Positions 18,737 through 32,600 of a stretch of DNA of 64,000 bases are shown piece by piece; the first letter of the stretch is position 1; the number at the start of each line of letters is the position of its first letter. The stretch covers positions 1-64,000 of the forward strand of contig DF237249.1 in assembly GCA_000708835.1 (NCBI GenBank). The letters run 5' to 3'. Under the pieces are notes generated by a model. That model had not been told where the DNA came from. It did no database searches and was given only the letters and a program-made list of their open reading frames with translations. This stretch comes from Klebsormidium nitens. Lineage: Eukaryota > Streptophyta > Klebsormidiophyceae > Klebsormidiales > Klebsormidiaceae. The position numbers were made by a program, and so were the translations under genes.

Positions 18737-21700
18737 TCCGACAGAGTAGGTAGGTACTCTGTGAAGTCATGTGAGGCTCACAGCCAAGATATACAGGGGA
18801 AAAGAAGAGAGAAAAGAGTTAAAAAATCGGAGAAAAAAGAGAAGAGAAGAGAGAATATATGACCAGATTTATAAGGAAGTTTTATGGTTATCAAATGGCA
18901 GTGCTTCGCACACGGGCATTTGAAAATCGATTTTCATATCCAATTTACGACATCCCCAGCCTGCCATCGATCATCTGCATCGGACGGTCCCAACATTTCT
19001 TGATTTCGATGACGCGGTTTTCGCGTCACTATTCGTACACTTATATTTGGCCGGCCTCCCTCTTGATCGACACGCGGCAAAAGTAAGTACTAAGGCCGTC
19101 GACATTTGACAAGGGGCATTCTGAGTGGGACCAATAATCACGTATCGGTACGATCTTGTAACTCTACTGTGCCCTACGGTATATAACCGCAGTGTGCCTT
19201 GAAATAGGCGCCCGGGGGACGGGCGAGGACCGCGAGGTTGGCTTGGTGGTTAGGGCAGGTTGGGGTGCGGAGCGCGTAGGTTTCTTGGTTATTGGGTTTT
19301 CAATTGAGGTGCCCGGGGCTTATGTACCGGTATCTTAAAACAATTTCCTCTACCAAATGTTTTACAATCAGTACGCATTTGACTCATCCGGTATTACCGG
19401 TTAGGCCTTAGCGAGGCTCCGCGTTCGGAGATGGCTTCATCACGGTCAGCAGAAAGATGATTAGGTACCTCAGGCTGACAGACAGGCTAGCTACGACTCC
19501 GACTCCGACTCCGGGGGCCCGGAGGCCCGGCACGGCCAAGCCTCGCCAGGCCCGGCACGCGGGTGGGGTCAAACTTCCTCGACCGCTCGTGCGGCGAATT
19601 AGATTTGATTGACACTGGACCGTACGGAACAATCCAGGACTCCCATGTCACCGTGCGATGACAGCGGTAATGCTTGTAGAGCAGCCTAAAAAACTTACTG
19701 CAAACGTAGTGTAAAACCATTACCAAGGGCGGGTTGGGTTACTATCAGGGCTAACCTCAATTGCTGTCACGCAAAATCCCGAGAAAAATGGGCTAGGAAC
19801 TGAAATTTGACAAGCCTACCCCACCAATGCACTCAAAATGGACAAATATGCAGAATTTGCCTTGACAGTCTTGTTTCTCTTTCTTTGCTGATGCGTTTTC
19901 AGCTATCGTATGCCCTCATTGGCCCAAATACGAGAGAGATTTTTAGAGATGAATGGAACCCAGCACAGCGCTGAGCGCTGCAGACAGTCAACAGCTTGTT
20001 CAAGAGGTATTATAGAAGGGGTAATGTGACAAATAGGGCTTTGCGCATTTGCATGGCCACTAATAGCTAAGTCCAATCAAGTAGAATTGCAAAGATTATA
20101 ATGCTAAACCATAAACTATTGAGAAGTAGCCATAAAAGTCTACACATGACCGTAAACTGCGTGCTTCAGCAATGGACTTGTGCCGTTTTGCCATGTAACG
20201 GTAAGGTTATATACATGTTTAACTAAGGTGCGCAACTTGCTTGAAGCTCAAATGAGTTTCAAAATATTGCAACTATGGCCTCTTTTTGTTCTAGCTCATT
20301 TTTGCGTTGTAGCTCTCTGCGCAATTCTCTGTGCATGCATATCTCATGCACAGTGGTTTGGGAGAGCATGCAGCCTGGCCACTGATCAAGCTACTGAAGC
20401 CAAGGTAAGTACACGGGTAGTACGATCCTACCTGTGCGATCAGAAGTTTCGAAGTTAGAACTCTGAGCAGTCACTAAATTCTACCGAATACGGCACCAGG
20501 AGTGTACCTTCGCCTACCCGGGACTGAGAGCGCCGCGCGACCTACTTGATTTTGCGTAGGGCGGTAGCACGGTTAGATCGCCCATTTACGAACCGAGCGC
20601 GTTTGTCGAAAGTTCTCGGATTTACGTGTTTGATAGTGCATTATAATTAGTACTAATTATTCTGCCCGGACCGAGTTCGAAATTTTGCCGCCTAGCGGCC
20701 GCGCGACGCGGCCGCAGTTTTCAGAATTCACACGTGCGAATGTTGCGTGGCTCGGCGCACGGTCACTTTGACATTTTCTGCCCGGTTTTGGGGGCCGTGC
20801 ATGTCAACCCGACCCCAGGCTACAGCCTGAAACACTCACATTGATGAAAAAAATAGTGCCCGGTTATAGTGCAAATGGCCCTACGGTTAGGTCAAAACGG
20901 AATATCCGGATGCCGACCGGAGGTGACGTCAGTGTCAGATCCGCCCGTGCAGTGTGTCAGTCGACGCAGAATCTTCCAGGCTTTCCAACGAATCCGAAAG
21001 CGCCCGAATCTGACAAAATCTCATAAAGTTCAATGATTGCAAAACTGGGGGGGGTGGCCGGATGGACGGTCGGGTCACCGAGCGCGACAATTCGGCCGCC
21101 GGTTGCTGACGTCATGTGCCGAGCGGCGCGACCCTCGAGGTCGGTAGTTCGAATCACGAAAGTGCCATAGGAACTTTGAATCACTACTTTTGGACCAAAT
21201 GCCACAAAGTTATCGCCCTTTGAAGATTAGATTCCCTGTTTTTTCCAGCATGGACGCTGAAAATGGGCGATCTAACCGTGCTACCGGTATAAACCTTCGG
21301 CTGGTCAACGTTTCCGTCGATGTCAGCCGCGTGTTACAATCGAACGGTGAATCGAGTGGAGACCGCAATTCGGCCTGAACCTCCGGTCTTCGCGGAAACA
21401 AGTTAGCTCCAATTTTCTCCACTCAGCTGCCTAGCCTAGCTACGAGTGAGCTACGAGCTTGGCCCTCGCTTGGCCTCGGAAATGGTCTTCTTGACGATGG
21501 TGCGTAGTGTACCTAGTACCTACTGCACTACGGTACCAAGGTTCCAAGGTACTAGGTACCTACCTATCATCACGCATGCACAACCTACCAACCTACCTGA
21601 GTATGTACGCGCTAGCATCACTCATCACTCTGACTACTACTACTGGTTAAATGGACTGGCATGCCTATGGCATCCAAGTCGCACTCCCCGTTTGAGCCGC

Positions 21701-23612
21701 CATCACGTGGGCCGAGTTCCTGTCGCCTGCACTTGCTGCATCTGATGCTTTCTCCCTGATGATGCACTGGGCATTGAAGTTATACTCAAGTCATGCAATT
21801 TCCTGCACTGGCATGTGACGTACGCCAGCGCAGTTCCGTTGCATTCTGCGGCCGCCTGCGTGGCGCGCCGCGGGCCGGGGGACCGTCGCGACGGTCCCAT
21901 TGCGGTAGGGAGCCTAATTAGTCGCCAGTCTGTTATATTTATTATCTGTTACAGTGTAAGAACGCCACTGGCGTCAAAGTCGTCAAGGTAGCTTGGACAA
22001 TGATGCCTACTAAGTCCTTAGTTTTGTCGCATATCTGTAGAATATACTGAGAGTCGAGAATAATTGTTCCTTAGTACGTCGCGGAAGGACATTGGCCGCC
22101 CCCCGGCCGCCAGGCCATTGGATGTCCACGCCTCTGACAAGGTTAGACTCGGATGCTCGTCTCCTCGTCAATCGACTTATTGCGCATGGGCGTTCCGACA
22201 CCCTTTGCTCAGGCTCCTCACAGTAGTATAACAACCGGTTGTCAGCCTCGGCGGCACTCCCTCATCCCCTCAAGGTGTCCAAGCAGCGGTCCTGCGGACG
22301 GCCCTTTCGAATAGTTTGATGAAATTATAATCAAGAGCTTCAAAGATGCGCAATGAAGCTCATTATCGGAGTCCTTGCATTCTCAAGGCCGTATCAAGTG
22401 TATGATTGTTTGGATTCGGAGGCTTGAACTGCCTGAAAAGCTTAGGATCTGCATGAGACCATTCAATGATGAACGGGTGCAAGTCGGAAGGCGGCGGTGA
22501 CAAATTAGACGAGGCGACCGCTGAGATCCGTTTGACCCCCATGCGTATTAGTCAATCTGCATGATATCTAGGTAAGTGTGTTTGGTATCAACTTCCAACA
22601 CTGGCGTACGAGAAAGAATACATTTGGAGTTGTGGGTTTGCAAACGCATCCATGTCCTGCTAGCTACCCTATCGAACTGCAACCCCAACGTCTATCAAAC
22701 TTCGATTTTGGGTTAGTCTTTTCAAGTCCCGGGCTGCTCGTCTTTCAAGTCCCGGGTGCGGACGGGCCTGCTCCACATCTAGTTTGGTTTCGGAAGCATC
22801 CGGTTCGCCACAAAAGGGTTCAATCTGCGCGCACCAGAACCGGCTTGAGCTGTCGAATCCAAGCTGGACCCAGTCCAGTTTGCGGCTTCGGTTCACAACC
22901 AACCCGCCCTGTGTATGGATCAGCATGTGCCCTTAGCCGGGGGTTGCGAAGCAAATGATGTATTCAAAGCGCATCTCTTCCCAAAAATGGCTGCGACATC
23001 TGAACAGGCGTGAAACGTATTTGGTGCAATAGAATTGAAGGGAATCTTCGCCATCAACAATATAATCCTCAAGGGCAACAATGCACGGGCCCTGCATGAG
23101 AAACTAGTGCCGATCTATGTCCTCGATTCATTCAAACATCGATGCACTGTCCACGTCTGATTTGAGCCAAACGGTACACTGTTAAGGTGCGTCAATATGC
23201 ATCTATGCACAGTCACACTGGGGAGGCTGATATGAGAGACCACGCGACACATCCCGCATACACCTCCGCTTCATCGGCTGTGCAAACATGGGGCGCTTTG
23301 TCTGCCTCGGCTAAAAAGGAGAGTGAAGCGTGACCATAGGGTGTCACGGGCCCCTATAGCATCATAACACCCGCATCTTGATACGCCAGCAAAGATGGTT
23401 GGAAGAGATTCTTGCCGAGAAGGTGGCTCGTTGGGTACGCTTCGGTTCAAAGATGGTTCGAGAATGGAAAGTTCCAAGGGGTCAAGCCGCCTGATAGTGA
23501 CTATGATGGCGGTTGCAGACTAGTACAGGCTCGTTGCGGAGAGGTTAACCGCCAAAGCCACCCTTTATTGCACATCTCGATCTTCAACCCAGCCTGGTCC
23601 CTTCGCCTCGAG

Positions 23613-26600
23613 TTACTCACGTCGATCGACCACGATCTCAATCTCCGCGCCGGCCCCCGCCGGCGCCCCCCTCCCGTCCCTTGACACGCTTGCTGCCGAC
23701 GCCTTTCCCAAGGTAAGCCCACTTCCCGCCGCTCTCGTTGGCAGAGCCGTTGCCGCCGCCGCCTTCCCGAAGGAAAGACGATGGCCCGTCGCTCTAGTTG
23801 GCAATCCCGTTGCTGCTGACAGTCTGCCGCTCCTTGCGGACATTTTTTCCGCTGGAAATGCGGACGCTGCGGACACCGCCTCGACCAGGGACACGGTTGG
23901 CGAGAGCGTTCCGGGGGGTTCCGCCGAAGGGACATTTGACCCGGGCGGCGCGCTGGAAGCGGCTCCCGGTGCGCGAGCGCGCCTGCGGAGCTTCACGAGC
24001 GCGCGGCTGTTGAGGAGCGCCTTGGAGCCTGGCACGCGCGCGTCCTGCGGGGTTTAAGGGTTTGCTTTTAAAGCCGTTCCGTCAATACGAATCTCAACCT
24101 CCTCGTAAGGCCGAGGAATGCGTAGACAAGCTTGTTTCTTGGTAGTATTACGATTTCTCGTCCTCGTCCTTTTACACTACCTTATCCTGAAACATTGGGT
24201 TTTGCTGCAGCTTGCTAAAATTTGGAAGCATGGAGCGATTGGATGCGTTGCCTCTTTAACGTCTGTAGGTTATGCATCTTCCGTTTGCAAGGCAATCAAC
24301 AATATCCAGAATGTCTTAGGTCCCATCCAAGTGCGTCGCAGACTATGAAGAAAGCAAACTTCTCGATTTAGCGCACACCGCGTTCAAGTTACTCCTCCAA
24401 GCCGATGACCTGTGCGCATCATTTGCGCCGATCGAAAAGGTGTGCAGTACGAAACAATTACCGCTGAAGTGAACGAGAACCATCACACGTTATATCGGCT
24501 TCCAAACACGTGTCTTTGTGAGAAGTTGCAGAGGACCAAAGCTGGCACAAGCAAGCGCTTGAAGGTGACCGGAGCAAAGCGAACCGGGATCTCACTTACG
24601 TGCACGCAAATGCCAGCGAGAGGCCCGGTAGCCATTCCCCGACCCTGCTGACCCCCGCGCGAATGATTTTGGGCTCAAGACAATGGAAATTCGTAATGGA
24701 GCTGCCAACACGTCGTCTATGGAAAGAAGCAGGCAAAAGCAAGCGCTTCACAGTGACCGGACGAGAACTAACCGGGGGCCTGGATACCCAAACTCAGCGT
24801 ACCGAAAATAAATAATGAACCATTAAAAGCCAGCGTGCTCACCAGCGTGCGCGCAAACGCGAGCGAGGGGCTCGGCAGCCATTCCCCGACACGATTGACC
24901 CACCCCGCGGGGGCGTCCAACGCGCGGACCCACGTGGGGTGACGTTTCCCGGTCTCCTTGCACCGGGCGACGATGACGTCATACCGCGCGAAGACGCGCT
25001 GGATGGCGACCTTGACGAGGTCAGCCAGGAGCCACCACGCGATGACGTAAGCCCACGTGATCAGGATGGGCACCCAGCCTGCGGACACGTGGCAGAAAAG
25101 TGCGTGCTGTGATGCTTTTGCAATCAGATCGACGCTCACTTGGAAGCATCAAGTGTTGAGCTTTGGAATGAGCAGAAAGTAGTGCCGACTTTGCACGGCA
25201 AATATACTGACATTTCCGCCGCAATTCGCAACCTGTGGCAGCAAATCGCAGACGGTCAGGCACCAGAATACCACCCCCCCTCTTCAAAACAGAGCTCCAG
25301 CGTTGATATCGTCCGTGCTTGACTCACTTGACGGTCTTTCTGCTTGACTCGACAGCTTTTGACCTCAGTCGTACCCGGTCCAGACTGGGCATGAATATTG
25401 ACAGGAGGAACTTGCGACTCTTGTCCCCCCCATGTTGTAAAACCCCTGGTTCTACTGTAGTGGACACTCGTTCATTACGACGTATAAGGAGGCCGAAAAG
25501 CTGCGTCAGTGCAGAACCGAACGTGAAACGGATCGCCGTGCTTGAGCGTCGCCGCGACGAATACATGGATGTATTGCGTCTTGGCAACTGGCAAGCAGGA
25601 GTCTGGCTGTTACAGTCGCTTCCTGACGTCGCCTCTTCAGACACATCCGTGTAAGCCCAAACAAAAGTAACACTCGGTCCAACCACCAAACATGCCACAC
25701 TACAGATGTGCTCTCACCTGCGCCTTCCATGTTGCCAATGCCCCCATCCGGTGCCACGTCAGCCGGCCAGTAGACCGCAATAAATGTCGCCGCGAGCAGG
25801 AACGCGCACATGGGCAGCAGCAGAATCACGGACGGCCGCGGCGCCGACGTGCGTCCGAAGCGCCAGAAGAACGTCGGGTTGCGGGTCAGCAGAATGTTGA
25901 GCTGGATCAGGGCGACCAGCGCCAGGAACATCACCGCAACGACCTGTGGGAGACACGTGGAGAGCGTTACGTCAATTAAGCTTACTGGGTCGCCCTTAGC
26001 GGGCACACAGTTGATAGTCTGACTTAGGCGACCAGTGTTAGAAACACAACCGCGACGACTCGGAGAGGAGAGTTCTTTTGCTAGGCGTAAGTTGGTTGTC
26101 CTCAGCTGGCGACGAGCGAGTGCCTGCCTGTTACGAGAGAGTTCTGGTTACTCGACCAGGGCAACCAGAAGCAGTACGCAACGATTTGAGAAAGATGAGG
26201 GGAGACTTTACGTTCCCTAGGGTGCTTGGTCGCCCACTTGAACCATCTGGTGAGCAGGCTTTTCATCGAATCGAGGGTAGGAAAACCGCGACGACCTGCG
26301 CCGTACGAAGAGCAGGGCTATCCAGGAAAGAAAACCAAGACAAAGAAGACTTTTATCGTAATGGTCCATGTCAAATCCAGGGTCACTACAGTCATTTGCT
26401 CAGGTTACTAACGGGCTAAAAAGCTCTGAGGCAAACTCTGTTGCAGCCCCCATCTACACGTCCATCTCCTCCTTTTCTATGTAGCTTCAATTGACAATCT
26501 AGTCACTGTCTTACCGACAAGGAAAGTTTCTTATTCAGAACTCCCAAAAAGGCGAGACAGCGAGCCGATTCACGTATCCTTTAGGAAACCCTCAGCTTCT

Positions 26601-29600
26601 TACCTGCCCGGGGGTGATCCCCGGTTGCCCAGTCCGCTCCAGCTGGTAGTCCGCCGGCCACCAGTTAAGTTCGTCGAGCGACGCGAAGTAGAGGAGCAGA
26701 ACGGAACCCAGGATTCCGACGGAAGCGATGCCGAGGGCCACCAGCAAGTCCTTGGACATGTTCCACACCATTGGCTTGTCGGAGCTGTGCACCTGGGTTA
26801 GCGGAACCCGGTGCGGGTTTAGATGGAAACAATCTGGGTTCATTGAAGAACAGTGTAGGTTACGTGGGAAGATTGTGGGCTGCTGAGAACCGTGTGGATT
26901 GAAGGAGAAACGGTGTGGTTCAAGTTGAAACAGTGTGGGTCAAGTTTAACCAGTGTGGGTTACTTGAAGAAAAGCGATTGTGGTCGGCTGCGATAGCCAT
27001 TTCAGTGTGATCCGGCAAACAATGAGCTTATGTACGGCTGAAGCGATCATTATTTGCGTGGACAAACCGAGGAATCTGCTTTCCAAAGAACAGCGAAGGG
27101 AGATGTATCCAAGCGGCATTGTGATAGCATAATTAACCAAGATCAGCCGCGAAATAGACCTGACAAGGATCGGCGCCCGACTCGTGAAGTACAGCAGCGC
27201 GTATGAATCTGTACGAACCATCAGGCGTGACAGCTATGCAATAAAGCATCGTCGAAACAGCAAAAGGGACGCGAGCTGCTCATTGTGAAATTACGTGCGC
27301 CAAAGATACGAAGTAGAGAATCGTTGATTGGCTGACGTCATCAGAGTTCGCTGCCAGCAGCATGGTAGGCTTCAAGGGATCGTGAAATCTGTAAGCGAAC
27401 ACATCAACTAGCTCATTTTGACAGCGGATTCCGGTCTGCTGACGTCACCTTGTCCAGCGACGTGGCCATGACGGAGAGGTCGTTGAAGAGGCTGATCAGG
27501 ACCAGCGTCCACGTGGGCATCTCGAACGTCATGATGACGACAGCGAAGAAGAAGAAGCCGAGGATCAGGATGCTGCTGGCCATCCGGTAGATGATGTACG
27601 TCTCGAGCCGCCGGAAGATCATGCGGCTCCGCCGGATCGCGGTAATAATGGTGGAAATGCCCTCCTGCGAGGACCAGTGTGAATGCGCGCCGGCGTTAGT
27701 GCAATTAAGTGACTTCAGAGAATGACGAGGACAATCTCCAAGAAAAGTCCTTTGGAAGGGAGAGGGCAGATGGCGGTGATGCTGGTGGAAATTGCCTCCT
27801 GTAAATGCGCGCCGGCGTCAGTCAGTCACGTAACTTCAAGGAATAATGAGTACAGCTCTTCCAGAACGACTTTTACGAAGGCATAACGCCGTAAACGCAG
27901 TGCGAATGCGCGCCTGTGGCTGGTGTGACCATTTATTGTCATCCCCTTCCACAAAAAGGTTGGAGGAACGGATCAGATCAACAGAACCTCCAGCCCTGAT
28001 TGATTGAAGTTTCTCCGCGAATTGTCTACCTTATCTCCTCCTTTCTCGTAAAGCGCTCTCTGTCTTGTTATCGACGCTGCAGTCAGTGTCTCGCGCACTC
28101 TGAATCTGCACGGAAAGCGGAATATGAACCGAAATGGAACGGAAGACGATCTTGAAGCCAGGACCTGCTGCCTAACGGGTCATTGCAAACCCGCTCGATC
28201 CACTTTCTTCCCTCGTCGCTGTGTCAGCCCCGCAAGTTATTCCAACCACAAAATGGAAAACCTACCTCCGTCAGGATGATGTCAGCCGCGCCCTTGGCGG
28301 CCGCGGTCGCGCCCGCGACCGCGATCCCGACGTTGGCCTTCTTGAGCGCCGGGGCGTCGTTAACGCCGTCCCCGGTCATGCCCACAAGACGGCCCTTGCG
28401 CTGAAGCGCCTCCACGATGCGGTGCTTGTGCTCGGGGTAAACGCCCGCAAACCCGTCGACTTCATCCACCTGATTTAACGAATAAAGGGTTAGGACTTGC
28501 ATTTGGGCAAAAGCGGGTTCAATGCAGGTCTAGCTGCCCTTGACAATTCGGTAAGTCTGTCGGGTTTGAGGTTGGTGTATTTGCGGGTGCACCTGGACAT
28601 TGAACGGTTCAAATAACCGGGTCAACATTATCGGAGGGCTCAGAATTGTCCTTTTTGAGCCTCGTCCCAGCTTTCCTCAGGACTCAAGTCTCACTGTGTG
28701 CTTCTTCGCCCATTTTAACCTCGGCCACGAAAGTTCATCGGTTCTCTCACCCGAGCAATGAGGTCCCCACCGAGCTCCCGATCGCCCATCAGCTCCTTCC
28801 CTTCCATCATATCGGTTCCGAGCCCCAGACGCCGGCTCGTCTCAATGGCAATCGCCAGCTGGTCTCCGGTCACCATCTTCACCTGAACGGAACGGAACAT
28901 ATCGAAACAAACTGAGGTTGCGGAAACGTACTCCGGGTTTTGGTTCACCTGTTCCTCTGTGCGATTTGGGCTGGATAAGATGCGTGGGTGCTCGGTTCGG
29001 CGGTTCCAAGCACGACCACAATCTCGTTAAGACTCCTCACATTTCAAGCCGACACCCCTGACACGACTGAAAGCAAGCTTCTTCTGAACGGTCCGTTCCC
29101 AGGTCTCTTCACTGTCAACTTACTTGAGTTTCTTGCACATCATCAGGGATACTCAATTATGATGATATCAAAAATCTGAACATACGAAAGAGAAGTACAA
29201 AATGAAAGGCAAACCATCTCTCAAAGAATCTTTTAGCTCACCTCCACCCCCATGTCTTGTGCCGCCCTGACCGTAGTCGCGGAATCCGTCCTGGGGGGGT
29301 CCAGCAGACTGATCAACCCAGTCAGCGTCCACCCCTCCTCGGCGTTGGAGGATTTCGCCACCCCCAGGGCACGCAAACCCCGGCTCGCGCGCTCGGCGAT
29401 GTAAGCGTCGCACGCTTCGCGCGCCGCGGCATCGCTCAGAAGGTCGCGAATGACCTGGAATGACGTCACGGTCAGTGTGATGAAATCACGTTCTTTCGTG
29501 AGCAAGAGCAGGGGTTCAAACTTAGGCCGAGGATTGTGATCTTCTTTTGCAGCTAGTGAACCGGTTCTATCCTCTCCAGCAAGGTCGCAGATGTGCCGAA

Positions 29601-32600
29601 CTTGTTGGGTTGCAAAGTGGATTCTTGATAACGGTTAGGCAAGCTGAGAGTGACAGATGAGCATGATTGTACGGCTCTCTTACTAACCGTGCTCCTCCCT
29701 CCAAGAAGGTCGTGTGTGGAATTTCGAAGAGACCAGCAGCTTCCGCAGTGCGTCAGGAATATGCACTTGCGGTTATCGAAAGGGTAATCAAGAAAAGATT
29801 GATCAATCTTGAACAAGAATTTGGTTAGGAACTGACCTGCGGGGCACCTTTGGTGGTTAGGATCTGGGTTCCGTTTGGCAGAGTCACGTGGGCGACGGTC
29901 TTTTTGTCGACCGGGTTGAACGGCACGAACTTCGTAACAGTGTACTCCGAGATGATCTGCAAACGAAGTATTGCGCGCGTGAGAAAGGAGATATGCCAGA
30001 ACGATACATGACTATATCTTGATCGTTATATATCTTCGGTAAGAATGGGGAGAGGAGAATTTTGGTTCTGAAGATTACCATTGGAAGATCGCTTACAAAG
30101 CGATAGACAACAACAGGCTTTAAGCTTGTCTTGAGATCATACATCCGACATTTTCTCGACCCAGATCAGTTCATTACAAAAGCCTACCCGATTCGGCATC
30201 ACTCTGACGAAATGTGTCGCCGTCAGGTGCCTCGATTGCGTCCAAACGTGAGTCGCTGAAAACAGATCTGCGGAGGCGAAAGAGATCCGCTTATGAGGCA
30301 AAGCATTTCTAGGTAAAAAGGATGCCCTTTTCAAAATTCATTCTGAAAACAGGAACCTCTATGAATAAGGAGGTCATCATACCAGGTAACGACAAACGAA
30401 AAACTCCCACCCAGACAATCGTGCGCTCACACCCAAACCTGCGCTTCGCACCTAAACCCACCTCTAAACCCCAAGCAAACCCCCCGACCCAGTCTTCACG
30501 TTATTGTCACTGATTCGTTTATCCAATTACTCGACCATTCATTCACTCATTCAAAACTTTTGAAAACTAGTCACCTTAGCATCTCCGCCCATCGCTTCAG
30601 TTACGGCTTTATCGATGGCGTCATTATGGTCCCACTTCGCCGACAGGGATGCCGTCAGCAGTACGTCATCTTTGGAGCTGGCCCCCCACGCCAGAATGTC
30701 GTCCTTGTCGAGGGTCAGCCGGTTCAGGGTTAGCGTTCCGGTCTTGTCGCTGGCCAGAACCTCCATGCCGGAAAGCTCCTCCAGAGCGGAAAGCCTGCGG
30801 AAAAGGTATGACCGACGTCGGAAAGGTATGACCGACAGTCCTGGACTGGAATTTGAGTCGCATCAGCGGGCAGACGTCTGACTGTTTGTTTCAGGAAAGC
30901 GGCTGAACAGTGACATGAAAGGGTTTGCGGGATCTAAGTCTTTAGAACAGTGCAGTCACAACAATCTGGTCGTATTGATGTTTTTTCGTTTCCTGCAGAG
31001 TGGATTCAAATGACCGATCACGTGGAGGCAGAGTAGCCTTGGTATCGTCTAAGACAAAAAGAAGGTCCGACTTATGGTTTTTTGGAGGAAGCGAGAGACT
31101 GGGTGAACAGACTCCAAAGTCGTGATACTTGAGAAAGAAAAGCGAGGATTGAGTCCCTTAGAAGATTTCGTAACAACAATGTTCCAGAGAGACCCCAGGG
31201 TCGTGACCCGCTAAGCACAACTGTGACCTAAACAGCCCACACAATTCCAGGCTCCGATCCACTACCAAGAATACTCAGCTCAAACAGTTACTCCACAAAT
31301 CCCCACTACAAAAGGAATTTGAACATCAAAAGTATTTAAACCAAAACCCTAGACTTGAAACCCTCGGAAAACCTACCTGGTGACGATAGCGCGCTCTGCG
31401 GCCATCTCGCGCGCGCCGAATGCGAGCACCGTGGTGGTGACAACCGGCATGCCGACGGGGACCGCCGCGACGAAGATGACGAAAGCGGTGACGACAGCGT
31501 AGCTGGGGGACGCGTCCTGGTCCACGAGGAGGACTATGACGATCACGAGCACCGCGAAGAAGGAAATCACCGCGACAGCGATCGAAACCTGGTTCAGGAC
31601 CTGCGGAGAGAAACGAAGATTTGAGAGGTTCAGGGTTTTGACTTGTTCTTCTTTTCAAAGTGTGAGGGTTTTGGACTGGTGCACTCTTTCTGCAAAAGCT
31701 GATTTGGCTTTTCGTTTTCCGGAGTTGAAAACCGTCAAGGCAGAGATTGCCACGAGAGCGATGGAGACCCGGTTGAGTTCATCTGCGAAAAACCCAAAAT
31801 CTTGGGTGCCCGAGTCCCTTATTGGCACCTTACTTGTTCACCCGGTGAGAACCATTCCCCAAGCGAGCAAACAAGAGTACACAGATCCTTCGTTTACAAG
31901 AGTTTCATCCAGGTGTGACCAATAAACAGTTTAGACACCACGCTTCCTCGAGAGAGCAACGGCAATTTGAAAAACTCTTTCAACGCTCTGCGGCTTCTGC
32001 TACAGCAAGCAACAAAAGCATGCACGCAAGGTTCCTCTTGTATGAGACTTTCTCCTTACCGTTTGCAGATGGCCTCTCTCTTCGGGTGCCCCCAAGAGAG
32101 CGATCGTCTTCCCAAAGAACGAATCGGCGCCGGTAGCAGTGACCTGCGCCTCCAGTTCGCCCTGCGTTACCGTCGCACCCGCCAAAACCTGCGGGGTTAC
32201 GACAAACCAAAGGTTTCAGAGAGGCCCCAGAAACGGTTTCAGAAAGCTGCGATTAACATCAGGTCAAAAAACTAAGAGACACTTGTCATGAGCCTTCCTT
32301 CTTTGAAGCTTCCGGCTCTCTGGATCCGATTGCTATAAGCCAGAAGTTTCTGTGTTGCAGACGGAAAGATCTAGTATGGCTCAAATTTGACCAACACGGT
32401 GACGCAAAGGAAGGACTTTTGTAAGAACCCCAAGATTCCTTCCTCAACACGAACTGAACATTCACGTAAGGAACGTTTGTCGCAGTCCTTATCAGACGCT
32501 TTTTAGGACCCCCTTCCGGCCATGTACAGCGAAGATTACATTGGGCAGCTTTGCGGCAATTGCTGACCTGATCGCCAGGCTTTCGCGTCACCGGAAGGGA

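Larger units (their letters stand above)
18190..23612. other. Gene-poor 5.4-kb interval
   Basis: Apart from the MITE I find no exon with family similarity. Contents: a purine-rich low-complexity run (18790-18855); a short GACTCC repeat with GGCCCGGCACG direct repeats (19490-19560); a GC-rich inverted repeat GCGGCCGCG-CGA-CGCGGCCGC (20696-20716); two TGACGTCA palindromes (20934, 21107); and a hairpin of GTACCTAGTACC / GGTACTAGGTAC around 21509-21567. The open frame 22578-22958 has no recognisable features. Confidence 0.5.

Noticed and set aside
23613-24035. Independent small gene at the ATPase 3' side
   Set aside because: Its acceptor (CCCCGCAG|GACGCG) and phase 0 match the exon 14 donor exactly, so it is better explained as the last ATPase exon.
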